The notes under the pieces were generated by a model. It saw only the letters and a program-made list of their open reading frames with translations, did not search any database and was not told the origin of the DNA. Source: Anaerolineae bacterium (GTDB lineage Bacteria; Chloroflexota; Anaerolineae; J102). From it: DNA of 11,993 bases. The DNA lies in the NCBI GenBank assembly GCA_026992375.1, contig JALXAF010000418.1:1-11993 (forward strand), in the 5' to 3' direction. A program made the position numbers and the translations under genes. Each line of letters begins with the position of its first letter. Positions within the stretch are counted from its first letter, which is position 1. Shown in pieces: positions 1-7,192 of this stretch.

Positions 1-1
1 A

Positions 2-127
2 TATCGCACCGATTGGACGCGCGCGCTCAGCACTCTCTCCCTTGCCGCCGTTCCCATCCTGATTCTCTACATTCTTCTCTCTCGCGAGTTCATCAAAGGT
101 TTGACAGCCGGAGCGGTCAAAGGTTAG
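2..127 (+). CDS. Sugar ABC transporter permease, MalG type (C-terminal 41 residues)
   Basis: Only the 3' end is in the window; the reading frame is open from base 2 to the TAG at 125-127. The 41 residues contain a hydrophobic helix (about residues 12-27, LSLAAVPILILYILLS) followed by the tail SREFIKGLTAGAVKG. That ending, a last membrane helix, then an 'F-hydrophobic-x-G-hydrophobic-TAGAVKG' tail, is the usual C-terminus of CUT1-family (MalG/UgpE-like) inner-membrane permeases for mono- and oligosaccharides or glycerol phosphate. The rest of the transporter would lie to the left of the window. The gene points toward the deacetylase gene at 364 on the same strand, 236 bp away, so the two could be co-transcribed despite the intervening palindromic repeat. 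Assignment to the family is fairly secure; the substrate cannot be told from this fragment. Confidence 0.82.
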   Translation, partial: YRTDWTRALSTLSLAAVPILILYILLSREFIKGLTAGAVKG

Positions 128-169
128 GCTCCTTATCAATGGTATCCTGACCCACTGGGCAAGAAAATG

Positions 170-314
170 TCTCACGCAAAGACGCAAAGAAAAAAGTATG
201 GACTCACCGCTGATAACGCGGATCCGGCAGATGGTCGCGGATGAAATCAGAAAAATTCGCGAATATCCGCCCAATCAGCGTCATCCGCGGAGAATCAAAA
301 GGTTTTGCGTGAGA
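170..314. repeat. Palindromic MITE-like intergenic repeat, 'CTCACGCAAAG' type
   Basis: The ends form an 11-bp perfect inverted repeat: TCTCACGCAAA at 170-180 and TTTGCGTGAGA at 304-314. Just inside, a second imperfect inverted repeat pairs CCGCTGATAACGCGGAT (about 208-224) with the complement of ATCAGCGTCATCCGCGG (about 275-291). The arms are built of degenerate units of about 9 bp (acgcaaag; ccgctgata/acgcggat). No target-site duplication is visible. It fills most of the 236-bp gap between the sugar permease and the deacetylase gene and contains no convincing gene; a 71-codon open frame across it reads through the repeat and then out of frame into the next gene. It is probably a non-autonomous mobile or amplified repeat. 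It could also act as a transcript hairpin between the two genes. Confidence 0.6.
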
Positions 315-363
315 TCAGCTTTTTGGTTCTGGCTCTGCAGGTTAGGAAGAGGATATTTTTACA

Positions 364-1197
364 ATGACGCTTCATCGAAAAAACGCTTTTCAATTCACCC
401 GGTTGATGGGTGATGTCAAAGAACGCTTCGATAATCTCGATGGACTGATGCCCTCGCCCGCGGGCGTGGCCGCCGAAACTTGGCTCTTTATGGGCGCGCA
501 TGATGACGATGTGTGCATCGGCGCCGGGTTTTCGCTGATGGCTGCGGTGCAGGCGGGCGTGAACGTGCAGGTCATCATCGTCACCGATGGCCGCATGGGC
601 TATTGCACCGCGGAAGACGAGCTGAACATCGTAGCCATACGCCAACGCGAGACCCTGGCTTCCTTCGCCATCCTGGGCCTGTCCGCCGAAGCTATCACCT
701 TCTTGGGCTATCCCGATAACGATCTGGCCTCCTGGCAGGGGCGACGCAAGGCCCGGAACCATGATCTCGCACACGGCGGCTACACCGGGCTGCAAAACAG
801 CTTCACCTGGCATCTGCGGCGGCTGCGGCCCCATCGCGTCTTCATCCCCGCGGAATCGGATACGCATCCCGACCACAAGATCACCTATACGGAGCTGATG
901 ATCAGCATCTTCCACGCCACCGGCGCCATCTGGCCCGAGTTGGGCCGGCCGCTGGATGACGCGCCCATGATCTACGAAGCCGCCATCTACGAGAATTTTC
1001 GCACGCCCCCCAATCTTGAGGTGCGAGCCGACGCCGACGCCTTCCAACGGCGGCTGCAGAGCGTGCTGGCTTATGAATCTCAGGGGCAGATCGCGGGCGT
1101 CATCGCCGAGATCGAGGCGCTCGGGCCTTACGAATACTTGTACGAACATCCATTCCCGCATTACGATCCATCGCAATACCGCAAGATATTCGCCTGA
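364..1197 (+). CDS. PIG-L/LmbE-family deacetylase
   Basis: A 277-residue cytoplasmic protein of the PIG-L (LmbE-like, MshB/BshB) family. These are zinc hydrolases that remove acyl groups, typically from N-acetyl sugars. The N-terminal Rossmann-like core carries the family's first motif as GAHDDDVCIGAG (residues 44-55). The usual AHPDD is read here as AHDDD (45-49): the zinc-binding His and the catalytic and metal Asp are kept, and the Pro is replaced. The second motif, THPDHK (167-172), supplies the remaining zinc His. VTDG (73-76) and the GYPDNDL loop (115-121) also fit the family. The ATG at 364 is preceded by an AGGAAGAGG-like ribosome site ending about 10 bases upstream, which fixes the start. 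The N-terminus is about 35 residues longer before the first strand than in minimal family members. The gene ends 137 bp before the converging oxidoreductase gene. A sugar permease upstream suggests a role in handling an acetylated sugar, but the real substrate is unknown. Confidence 0.88.
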   Translation: MTLHRKNAFQFTRLMGDVKERFDNLDGLMPSPAGVAAETWLFMGAHDDDVCIGAGFSLMAAVQAGVNVQVIIVTDGRMGYCTAEDELNIVAIRQRETLASFAILGLSAEAITFLGYPDNDLASWQGRRKARNHDLAHGGYTGLQNSFTWHLRRLRPHRVFIPAESDTHPDHKITYTELMISIFHATGAIWPELGRPLDDAPMIYEAAIYENFRTPPNLEVRADADAFQRRLQSVLAYESQGQIAGVIAEIEALGPYEYLYEHPFPHYDPSQYRKIFA

Positions 1198-1213
1198 CAT
1201 CCGGTATTCGTCC

Positions 1214-1238
1214 TTCCCCGCGCCCGCTGGGGAATTTT
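1214..1238 (+). terminator. Possible terminator after the deacetylase gene
   Basis: TTCCCC (1214-1219) and GGGGAA (1229-1234) form a 6-bp stem with a 9-base loop, followed directly by TTTT (1235-1238), 17 bp after the stop codon. The stem is short and the T-run modest, so this is a weak factor-independent terminator at best. It lies in a convergent gap, where a terminator is expected. Confidence 0.35.
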
Positions 1239-1300
1239 CCGGTCGTCGCGCTCCCCCGAAATGACATAGGTGGAAGTGGCAAAGAAAACCAATCCCACTC

Positions 1301-1330
1301 CCTCCGCGTTCATCCGCGTTCGTCCGCGTC
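1301..1330. repeat. Three 10-bp tandem repeats (nnTCCGCGTy)
   Basis: Three adjacent 10-base units, CCTCCGCGTT, CATCCGCGTT and CGTCCGCGTC, differ at only a few positions. They begin 4 bp beyond the stop codon of the minus-strand oxidoreductase gene. The unit resembles the inner arm of the palindromic repeat at 170-314 (ATCCGCGG/ATCAGCGTC), so this looks like a half element or a remnant of that family. It lies in the convergent gap between the two stop codons; the rest of the gap holds only the possible hairpin at 1214. Confidence 0.55.
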
Positions 1331-1334
1331 TCAT

Positions 1335-2690
1335 TTACCCGGTCAGCTTTTCGGCGTTGGCGCGAAATTCCGCCATGTCGATGACGGTGTGATTGAGCCG
1401 GGCTTCCTCCGCGGCGAAGGCCAGGAGATGGCTTTCCAGCGACTCCCGGGCGGTGGTCAGCGGCTCTTTCTCACCGCGCAGCACGGCCAGGAAATCGGCC
1501 ATGATGCCGAAATCGCCGCCGCCGTGGCCCGCGCCCGGCTGGCCCCGGGGAATGGGCACGCGCTCCACCTCGCCGCTGTTGTGATGGTGGATGGTGATCT
1601 CCCCCTCGCTGCCCAGGATGGGGAACTTGGCCCGCAGCGTCGCCCTGGAGCCATCGTAGCGCATGGTGCGGCCTTCTTCGTGCGAATGCCCGTGCATGAT
1701 CAGCGTCACCGTTCGGCCATCCTCCAGCTCCATGGCCACCACCTGATTATCGACCACATCATTGTCGCTGTGATAAACGCAGCGGCCATAAGGCCCGGTC
1801 TCCAGGGCCTTGCGCCGATTTTCCAGGGTGGGATCGGGCGTGATCACAGTGAAGGGCCACATCATGGGGCGCTCGGGGTCCAGACCTCGGGTCTCGCTGG
1901 CCTGTTCCATCCATCGCCGGAAGGGACGCCCCTCCAGGTAGATGCCGATGGCGGAGAAGGGGCATTCGGGCTCGATGGGGCAGCCGTCGGTGCAGCGCAG
2001 GGGGATATCCGGGCCCGCGTTTTCGGAGCGGTAGTGGATGAGAGAGCCGAATGAGCTGAGTTTGGCCGTCTTCACGCCCAGATTCCAGTAGAGGATGTCG
2101 AGATCGTGGCAGCACTTGGCCAGGATCATGGGGCTGGATTCCTCTTTGTTGCGCCAATTGCCCCGCACAAAGCTGTGAGACATGTGCCAGTACGACACAT
2201 TCTCCCGATGCTCGACGGTGATGATCTCGCCCAGCTTGCCGCTTTCGATGACCTGGTGCAAAGTAACCCAGAAGGGCGAATAGCGCAGCACGTGGCAGAT
2301 CTCCAGCACGCGGCCGGTGCGCTCCGCGGTTTGCACCAGTTTGACAGCGCCTTCCAGGGTGTGGGCCATGGGCTTTTCCAGCAGCACGTCGTAGCCTGCC
2401 TCCATGGCGGCCACCGCCGGCTCCACGTGCATCTGATCCTGCGTGGCGATGATGGCGGCCCGGCCCAGTTTCCCGGCGGCGATGAGGTCTTCCCAGGTCT
2501 CGAAGCACTGGCTGTCGTCCAGATCATGCTCCTGCGCAAACATCTCGCGGCGAATGGGGTCAGGTTCGGCCACGGCCACAAAGCGCACTTCATCGGGATG
2601 CTGAAAGGCGTAGCGGGCGTAGGCGTGGGCCCCGCGCTGACCTGCGCCGATGAGCACCATATCGATAGGTGAAGTCATAATTTTTTCCAT
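1335..2690 (-). CDS. Gfo/Idh/MocA-family NAD(P)-dependent oxidoreductase
   Basis: A 451-residue cytoplasmic dehydrogenase of the glucose-fructose oxidoreductase/inositol dehydrogenase family, whose members oxidise or reduce sugars, cyclitols and their derivatives. Residues 10-40 are the Rossmann beta-alpha-beta unit with GAGQRG (15-20) for NAD(P); AEPD (41-44) closes the second strand. EKP (105-107) carries the family's conserved Lys. CCHDLDIL (194-201) supplies the His/Asp pair of the C-terminal domain active site. An inserted segment has C233, C237 and C243 in C-x3-C-x5-C spacing, close in sequence to C194 and C195. This could be a metal site and is not part of the minimal family. The tail matches the alpha/beta C-terminal domain. 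A second start at codon 5 (ATG, first base 2678) is preceded by GGAAAAAATT and may be the true one, since little resembles a ribosome site before codon 1. The gene follows the substrate-binding protein gene by 98 bp on the same strand and is probably the last gene of the operon, acting on the imported compound. Confidence 0.92.
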   Translation of the reverse strand: MEKIMTSPIDMVLIGAGQRGAHAYARYAFQHPDEVRFVAVAEPDPIRREMFAQEHDLDDSQCFETWEDLIAAGKLGRAAIIATQDQMHVEPAVAAMEAGYDVLLEKPMAHTLEGAVKLVQTAERTGRVLEICHVLRYSPFWVTLHQVIESGKLGEIITVEHRENVSYWHMSHSFVRGNWRNKEESSPMILAKCCHDLDILYWNLGVKTAKLSSFGSLIHYRSENAGPDIPLRCTDGCPIEPECPFSAIGIYLEGRPFRRWMEQASETRGLDPERPMMWPFTVITPDPTLENRRKALETGPYGRCVYHSDNDVVDNQVVAMELEDGRTVTLIMHGHSHEEGRTMRYDGSRATLRAKFPILGSEGEITIHHHNSGEVERVPIPRGQPGAGHGGGDFGIMADFLAVLRGEKEPLTTARESLESHLLAFAAEEARLNHTVIDMAEFRANAEKLTG

Positions 2691-2746
2691 AGCATTGGGC
2701 GCAAGGCCGACATCCTGCGAATGCCGACCCCGCGCCCTGTGCGAGA

Positions 2747-2763
2747 ATCCCGATCAACGGGAT
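2747..2763 (-). other. Small hairpin between substrate-binding protein and oxidoreductase genes
   Basis: ATCCCG (2747-2752) and CGGGAT (2758-2763) form a 6-bp stem with a 5-base loop, 26 bp after the substrate-binding protein stop codon. No T-run follows on the minus strand, so it is not a classical terminator. It could slow 3' decay and help keep the binding-protein message more abundant than the downstream gene, as often seen in such operons. That role is speculative. Confidence 0.25.
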
Positions 2764-2788
2764 GCGAATTGAATGGTTGAGATTCGGA

Positions 2789-4669
2789 TTACTGAACCGG
2801 CTCCAGCCGTCCCGTCACCAGCAGCACGATGGAGAAGGGATCGGCGTAGGTGCCGTTCAGGTAAACGGGATCATCATCAGGCGGCCACTGCTTCACGCGG
2901 ACGCCTTCCACTGCGGGATTGTTGCCGTAGCGCTCCCACAGAGGAATCTGGGGCAACAGTTCGTTGTAGGCCAGGGCGAGCTCGTTGATGTACTTCATCT
3001 GCTCTTCCTTCTCTTTGCCCAGGCCCGCCTTCAACGTCATGTCCGCCAGATCGATTTCGCCGCAGCAGTCGGTTTCCTGCACCAGCGGGAAGTCCATGCC
3101 CGGGCCGGCCTCGGTGGAAACCTCGCCGCCGGTCTTGTTGTAGGCGTTGAAGTCGATGCTGTAAGCGAATTGCGGATGTGGGTTGCCAGCGCCCCACTCG
3201 CGGATGGCCATCTGGAACTTGCCAGACTTGATCAGCGCGGGATGCTCGCTGTAGGTGACGCCGCGGAAGGTGGTCTTGATGCCGAAGTCGGTGAGCTGCT
3301 CGGCCAGGTTCTCAGCCGCGGCGGACCAGTCCGCGTATTCGGAAGGCGCAGTCAGCTCGAACTCCATGCGATTGCCCTTGTCGTCAACCCAGACGCCGTC
3401 ATCACCCTTGGTGAAGCCCAGGTCTTCCAGCATCTTGGCGGCCTTGTCCCGATCGAAGGCGTAGGGATTCAGCTTGCCCTTGGTCTCATCGGTCAGCCAC
3501 ATGGGGGCCAGGTTGTCGGAGAAGCCGTCCATGTACTGGGAGGGTTTGGCGGAGGGGCCCATGGAGATGACGCCGTTCTCATCCCGGTTGATGGCGTAGG
3601 CCAGCGCCTGACGGAATTCCTTCACGTTGAAGGGATAAACGTCGTGGTTGAGGTAGAGAGCGGGGCCATTGTAGTTGGGGCCGCGGATGACGCGGATGCC
3701 TTCGGCCTGGAACTGCTTGTCGGTCGCGGGCGGGAAGCCGTGGGTGGCGTAGTCCGCTTCCTTGGAAAGCATCAGCGGCGTGGCGTCGGGCGTTTCTCCG
3801 TTGAAGATGACCAGGCGATCGAACTTGACCTTGTCGGCCATGAAGGAGGTCTCGTTCTTGGGCAGCACGATCTGCGATTCGGTGATGCTGTCCACATCCA
3901 TCACATACGGCCCGAGGGCCACGATGTCATCGGGGCGGAATTCGTTGAATTCCTGCAGCAGGGTCTGCCATTCGGCATCATCCTTGGTCTTGCCCGCCTC
4001 GAAGAGCGCACGCGCTTTGGCGGCGTAATCGCCATAGGTGGAGGAGTTGCGGATGTTGATCTCGCGCAGCACCCGGCGAGGCACGGTGTTGGAGGGCTCC
4101 TTCAGCTTGAAGTCCACGGTGTAATCATCCACCGCTTCCACGCTGTCCAGGAATTTCCACACCGTCAGGCCCTGCAGGCGCACGAGGTCGAAGGTGTCCA
4201 CCACATCCTGCGAGGTGTACTTGCTGCCATCGCTCCAGACAGCGCCTTCGGGCAGATGCACGCGTAGCGTGGTGTCATCAGCCCATTCCCACGATTTGCC
4301 AGCCATGGGCAGCCAATCCTCATCGGCCCACATGTAAAGGAACAGCGGGGGCTGCATCAGATGGTAGTAGATGCCCAGAACAACGCGGTTGCTGGTGACA
4401 AAGGTGTTGAAATGGCCCGCGGGCGGCACCACATAGGGCCAGATGCCGCGGAATTCAGTGACCTTGCCCTCCTCTTTGGCGGGGGCTTCGGTGGCCTTGG
4501 GCGCTTCCGTAGCCTTGGGGGCCTCGGTGGCCTTGGGCGCTTCGGCTTTTGGCGCTTCGGTGGCGGCCGCGGGCTTCTCTGTCGCGGGCGCCGCTTGCTG
4601 TGCACAGGCGCTGACGACGATGGCCAACATCAGCGCCAACAAAAGCACAAACAATGTTCGTTTTCTCAT
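2789..4669 (-). CDS. ABC transporter substrate-binding lipoprotein, family 5 (Opp/Dpp type)
   Basis: A 626-residue extracytoplasmic binding protein that captures the substrate and delivers it to the permeases. The ATG at 4669 is preceded by AAAGGAGAAG at normal spacing and opens a clear lipoprotein signal: MRKR, a hydrophobic stretch (5-20), then VVSAC with the lipidated Cys at 22. A longer open frame reaches further upstream, but the signal peptide and ribosome site fix this start. Residues 23-70 are a low-complexity tether with three KATEAP copies (46-63). The family 5 domain follows. It includes the stretch around residues 129-160 with TLRVHLPEGAVWSDG and the 'T-S-Q-D-V-V-D-T-F' helix, and the downstream lobe with the AYAINRDE-type hinge region. 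A vicinal Cys pair (DCCGEIDLAD) lies near the C-terminus. The gene is in the transporter operon, 58 bp after the small membrane protein gene. Family 5 proteins bind peptides, but also oligosaccharides in thermophiles such as Thermotoga; the adjacent dehydrogenase favours a sugar-like ligand here. Confidence 0.94.
   Translation of the reverse strand: MRKRTLFVLLLALMLAIVVSACAQQAAPATEKPAAATEAPKAEAPKATEAPKATEAPKATEAPAKEEGKVTEFRGIWPYVVPPAGHFNTFVTSNRVVLGIYYHLMQPPLFLYMWADEDWLPMAGKSWEWADDTTLRVHLPEGAVWSDGSKYTSQDVVDTFDLVRLQGLTVWKFLDSVEAVDDYTVDFKLKEPSNTVPRRVLREINIRNSSTYGDYAAKARALFEAGKTKDDAEWQTLLQEFNEFRPDDIVALGPYVMDVDSITESQIVLPKNETSFMADKVKFDRLVIFNGETPDATPLMLSKEADYATHGFPPATDKQFQAEGIRVIRGPNYNGPALYLNHDVYPFNVKEFRQALAYAINRDENGVISMGPSAKPSQYMDGFSDNLAPMWLTDETKGKLNPYAFDRDKAAKMLEDLGFTKGDDGVWVDDKGNRMEFELTAPSEYADWSAAAENLAEQLTDFGIKTTFRGVTYSEHPALIKSGKFQMAIREWGAGNPHPQFAYSIDFNAYNKTGGEVSTEAGPGMDFPLVQETDCCGEIDLADMTLKAGLGKEKEEQMKYINELALAYNELLPQIPLWERYGNNPAVEGVRVKQWPPDDDPVYLNGTYADPFSIVLLVTGRLEPVQ
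4481..4534 (-). repeat. 3 x 18-bp coding tandem repeat (KATEAP tether)
   Basis: Three 18-bp units encode KATEAP three times, residues 46-63 of the binding lipoprotein, in the flexible tether between lipid anchor and binding domain. The units differ at several third-codon positions, so the peptide repeat is better kept than the DNA. The number of units may vary between strains by slippage. Confidence 0.75.
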
Positions 4670-4727
4670 AGTTCTTCTCCTTTTTGAGTAGAGACGGGTT
4701 GAGAAGGGGTGAAAGATCGTCAAATCT

Positions 4728-4913
4728 TCATGGTCGTTGCGAATAACGAACCAGGAAGATGATGACCGCCAGAAAAATGAGGCCCAGGACAAAGGTGACC
4801 TGCATCAAGATGTATTCCGCGCTTCCTTTCTTCAGGAGAAGCAGCAGTCCGCCCGACATGAGGACGACGAAAACGCCGATGCGAAAGCCGGCGCGGCCGA
4901 GATTGCTATCCAT
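4728..4913 (-). CDS. Small two-helix membrane protein, function unknown
   Basis: A 61-residue protein I do not recognise. It has a charged N-terminus (MDSNLGRAGFR), a first hydrophobic segment (about residues 12-27, ending LLLLL), a short KKGSAEY linker, a second hydrophobic segment (about 36-54), and a basic tail RYSQRP. Both Lys of the linker fall between the helices and the tail is also basic, so topology is ambiguous. The hydrophobic pattern with positively charged flanks argues for a real gene. The ribosome site upstream of ATG is poor, and a palindromic repeat ends only 18 bp before the start. The gene lies between ATPase F and the substrate-binding protein genes on the same strand, with 58 bp to the latter, so co-transcription is likely. 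It could be an accessory subunit of the transporter or unrelated. No known domain is evident. Confidence 0.6.
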   Translation of the reverse strand: MDSNLGRAGFRIGVFVVLMSGGLLLLLKKGSAEYILMQVTFVLGLIFLAVIIFLVRYSQRP

Positions 4914-4931
4914 GATTCTACTGGAAAAAAC

Positions 4932-5042
4932 TTCAACACGGAGGCACAGAGTGCACGGAGGAAGAAAAAGGAGAGATTTGGAGATGTTTTTCTCTGTGAA
5001 CTATCACTATTTTCTCTGTGACCTCCGTGTCTCCGTGGTGAA
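4932..5042. repeat. Palindromic MITE-like intergenic repeat, 'CACGGAGGCACAGAG' type
   Basis: The left arm begins TTCAACACGGAGGCACAGAG at 4932. The right arm, read on the other strand from 5042, begins TTCACCACGGAGACACGGAG. The two arms form an imperfect inverted repeat of about 30 bp around an AT-rich centre containing two TTCTCTGTGA-like words. Each arm is made of degenerate 8-9 bp units (cacggagg, cacagagt). No target-site duplication is visible. The repeat occupies most of the gap between ATPase F (stop at 5080) and the small membrane protein gene (start at 4913), inside an otherwise tight operon. Its transcript would fold into a hairpin that could reduce read-through or protect the upstream message. 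Open frames crossing it look like chance frames. Confidence 0.6.
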
Positions 5043-5079
5043 ATGATCTTTTTGCAGGGGGCTCATCCATAACGCATGA

Positions 5080-6096
5080 TCACGCGGCCGGGGCTGCGGG
5101 CGTTTCTTCGATAAGCTGGATGGAAATATCCTTGCGGACGGGGCAGGCCACGCGTCCCCCTTCGGGAATGGCGACCAGGGGCGGAACCTCGCCGTCGCAC
5201 ACGCCCGCCACGAAATAGGGACAGCGGGGATGGAAGGTGCAGCCGGAGGGAAGATCAAGCAAGCTGGGGATGTCGGCGCTGCGCAACTCGATGCGGCGCT
5301 TGCGGCGGGCCAGTTCGGGGTCGGCCTCGGGCACGGCCGCGAGCAGGGCCTGGGTGTAGGGATGGCGCGGGTCCATCACCACACGCCGGGTGGGGCCATC
5401 CTCCACGATGCGCCCCAGATACATGACCGATATGCGTCCCTCCCAGGCGAAATACTTGGCCAGCGCCAGATCGTGGGTGATGAAGAGGAAGGTGACGTTG
5501 AACTCGTCTTGCAGGCGGGAGAGCATGTTCAGCAGGCTGACGCGAATCGAGACATCCACCATAGAGACAGCCTCGTCCGCCACGATGAAGCGGGGCTCCA
5601 CCGTCAGCGCCCGGGCCACCGACACCCGTTGCCGCTGGCCGCCGCTCAACTGATGCGGATATTTGTTCATAAAATCCTGCGCGGGCGTCAGATCCACGAT
5701 CTCCAGCAACTCGATGGCTCGCTTCTCCGCCTCTTCGTTGCTTCTCGCCTTATGATGCCGCAGCAGCGGACGGGTGATCATCTGCCGGACGGTCTGGGTG
5801 GGATTGAGCGAGGCGTAAGGGTCCTGGTGGATGATCTGCACCGAATGCCGGTAACGCCGAAAGGACTCCTTGTCCATCTTCGAGATATCCTGACCATCGA
5901 AAAGCACGTGGCCCCGTGTTGGTTCGAGCAGGCCGGCTACGATCTTGCCGGTGGTGCTTTTTCCGCAGCCGCTTTCTCCAACCAGGCACAGCACTTCGCC
6001 CTCATCGATGGCAAAGGAGACGTTGTCAACGGCGACGACCCGTTCATCGCCCTTTCCAAAAGTTCGCGAGACGTTCTTCAGTTCGATTAGCGCCAT
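5080..6096 (-). CDS. Opp/Dpp-type ABC transporter ATPase, F subunit
   Basis: A 338-residue cytoplasmic ATPase that powers the importer together with the D subunit. Walker A is GESGCGKST (40-48), the Q-loop Gln is at 91 (IHQDPYASLNP), the ABC signature is LSGGQRQR (150-157), Walker B is RFIVADE (169-175) with catalytic Glu 175, and the switch His is 208 (THDL). The residue after the Glu is Ala where Pro is usual (DEA for DEP). The C-terminal oligopeptide-transporter extension has GCTFHPRCPY and four Cys (286, 293, 300, 318), the pattern reported to hold an Fe-S cluster in dipeptide transporters. The frame is open 43 codons further upstream, but that would overlap the D gene by more than 100 bp. 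The ATG at 6096 lies 11 bp after the D stop and starts at the usual point (MALIELKNVS), so I use it despite a weak ribosome site. Confidence 0.95.
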   Translation of the reverse strand: MALIELKNVSRTFGKGDERVVAVDNVSFAIDEGEVLCLVGESGCGKSTTGKIVAGLLEPTRGHVLFDGQDISKMDKESFRRYRHSVQIIHQDPYASLNPTQTVRQMITRPLLRHHKARSNEEAEKRAIELLEIVDLTPAQDFMNKYPHQLSGGQRQRVSVARALTVEPRFIVADEAVSMVDVSIRVSLLNMLSRLQDEFNVTFLFITHDLALAKYFAWEGRISVMYLGRIVEDGPTRRVVMDPRHPYTQALLAAVPEADPELARRKRRIELRSADIPSLLDLPSGCTFHPRCPYFVAGVCDGEVPPLVAIPEGGRVACPVRKDISIQLIEETPAAPAA

Positions 6097-6107
6097 GGAT
6101 AGCCTGT

Positions 6108-7169
6108 CTATGAGATGGAGTGCAGGGGTTTGGATTGCAATTCTTTTTCGACTTCCCGCCAGTGCCAGCACGCGGCCATGTGCTCTGGGCCCACCGGGAC
6201 TAGATCCGGCTCCTCTTGCCGACATTTATCGGTGGCGTAGGGACAGCGGGGATGGAATTTGCAGCCGCTGGGCATGTCGATGAGATCGGGCGGGGAGCCG
6301 GGGATGGAGAACAATTCCTGGAAATCTCCCACCACCTTGGGCACAGCCCGGATCAAGCCCAACGTGTAGGGATGGCGCGGGCGGTAGAAAATATCATCCG
6401 CGGATCCCACCTCCACCACTCGCCCCGCATACATGGTGGCGATGCGATCCGCCAGCTCAGCGGCGATGGCCAGATCGTGCGAGATGAAAATCATGGTGAA
6501 ATGCTGCTCTTCCTTCAGCTTGCGCAGCAGATCGATGATGGTGCGTTGGGTGAGGATGTCGAGCGCGGTGGTGGGCTCATCCAGGATCAGCACCTGGGGG
6601 TCCAGCAGCAGCGAGAGGGCGATGAGCACCCGCTGTCTCATGCCGCCGCTGAGCTCGTGAGGATAGGCATCGATGACCCGCTCAGCATCCAGTTGCACGA
6701 ACTTAAGCAGCTCCAACGAACGCTGCCGGATCGCCTTTTTGTCCTTCCATCCATGCGACTGGGCCGTATCCTTCATCTGATCCCAAATGCGGATGACGGG
6801 ATTGAAGGCGTTGAGTGCGGATTGAAAGACCATCGAGCATTCCTTCCAGCGGAACTCTCGCAGCTCTTTCTTGTTCAATCCCAGCACATCGATCTCTTTG
6901 CCGTTGCGGCGATAGATGATCTCGCCGTTGGTCACCTGAGCCGATTTGACCAGCAGACGGACGATGCTGAGCCCCAGGGTGGTCTTGCCCGACCCGCTTT
7001 CGCCAATCAGAGCGATGCTTTCGCCCGCGCGCAAATCCAGGCTGACGTCGCGCACAGCCTGCACATCGCCTTTTCTCGTTTTGTAGGCAACGGAGACATT
7101 CCGCAAAGTCAGGGGCGTTCCGCTGCCAGCTTCATGTTTCAGGACAACTTGCTGACTCTCATTGCTCAT
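6108..7169 (-). CDS. Opp/Dpp-type ABC transporter ATPase, D subunit
   Basis: A 353-residue cytoplasmic ATPase, partner of the F subunit. Walker A is GESGSGKTT (56-64), Q-loop Gln 116 (MVFQSALNAFNP), ABC signature LSGGMRQR (173-180), Walker B VLILDEPTTALD (193-204) with catalytic Glu 198, and switch His 231 (SHDLA). MVFQSALNAFNP and LSGGMRQRV are typical of the D rather than the F subunit. The C-terminal extension has SGCKFHPRCPYA with Cys 303, 309, 316 and 334, matching the Cys pattern in the F partner. Length is normal for the family. The gene is 178 bp downstream of permease C, a gap now almost entirely made of a 142-bp inserted element; without the element and one target repeat the gap would be 28 bp, as expected in an operon. 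The start ATG is followed by an unremarkable leader and preceded by only a weak ribosome site. Confidence 0.95.
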   Translation of the reverse strand: MSNESQQVVLKHEAGSGTPLTLRNVSVAYKTRKGDVQAVRDVSLDLRAGESIALIGESGSGKTTLGLSIVRLLVKSAQVTNGEIIYRRNGKEIDVLGLNKKELREFRWKECSMVFQSALNAFNPVIRIWDQMKDTAQSHGWKDKKAIRQRSLELLKFVQLDAERVIDAYPHELSGGMRQRVLIALSLLLDPQVLILDEPTTALDILTQRTIIDLLRKLKEEQHFTMIFISHDLAIAAELADRIATMYAGRVVEVGSADDIFYRPRHPYTLGLIRAVPKVVGDFQELFSIPGSPPDLIDMPSGCKFHPRCPYATDKCRQEEPDLVPVGPEHMAACWHWREVEKELQSKPLHSIS

Positions 7170-7184
7170 GGCGCTTTATTTGCT

Positions 7185-7192
7185 CGATAGAG
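7185..7192. repeat. Target-site duplication, left copy (CGATAGAG)
   Basis: CGATAGAG here and at 7335-7342 is an exact 8-bp direct repeat abutting both ends of the 142-bp element. Bases outside differ on the two sides (T at 7184 against C at 7334; G at 7193 against A at 7343), so the duplication is exactly 8 bp. Confidence 0.85.

Noticed and set aside
295..1200. A 301-codon minus-strand open frame opposite the deacetylase gene
   Set aside because: It is the antisense of a gene with catalytic motifs and a good ribosome site; the predicted protein is a low-information shadow.
2762..4267. A 501-codon plus-strand open frame opposite the substrate-binding protein gene
   Set aside because: It lies wholly antisense to a gene with clear signal peptide and family motifs. 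High GC makes long antisense frames likely, and its translation (rich in G, V, H, L with no domain) looks like a complement shadow.
5590..5600. DEA in place of DEP after the Walker B Glu of ATPase F as a sign of inactivity
   Set aside because: The catalytic Glu, Walker A, signature and switch His are all intact. The Pro-to-Ala change follows the catalytic residue and is compatible with activity.
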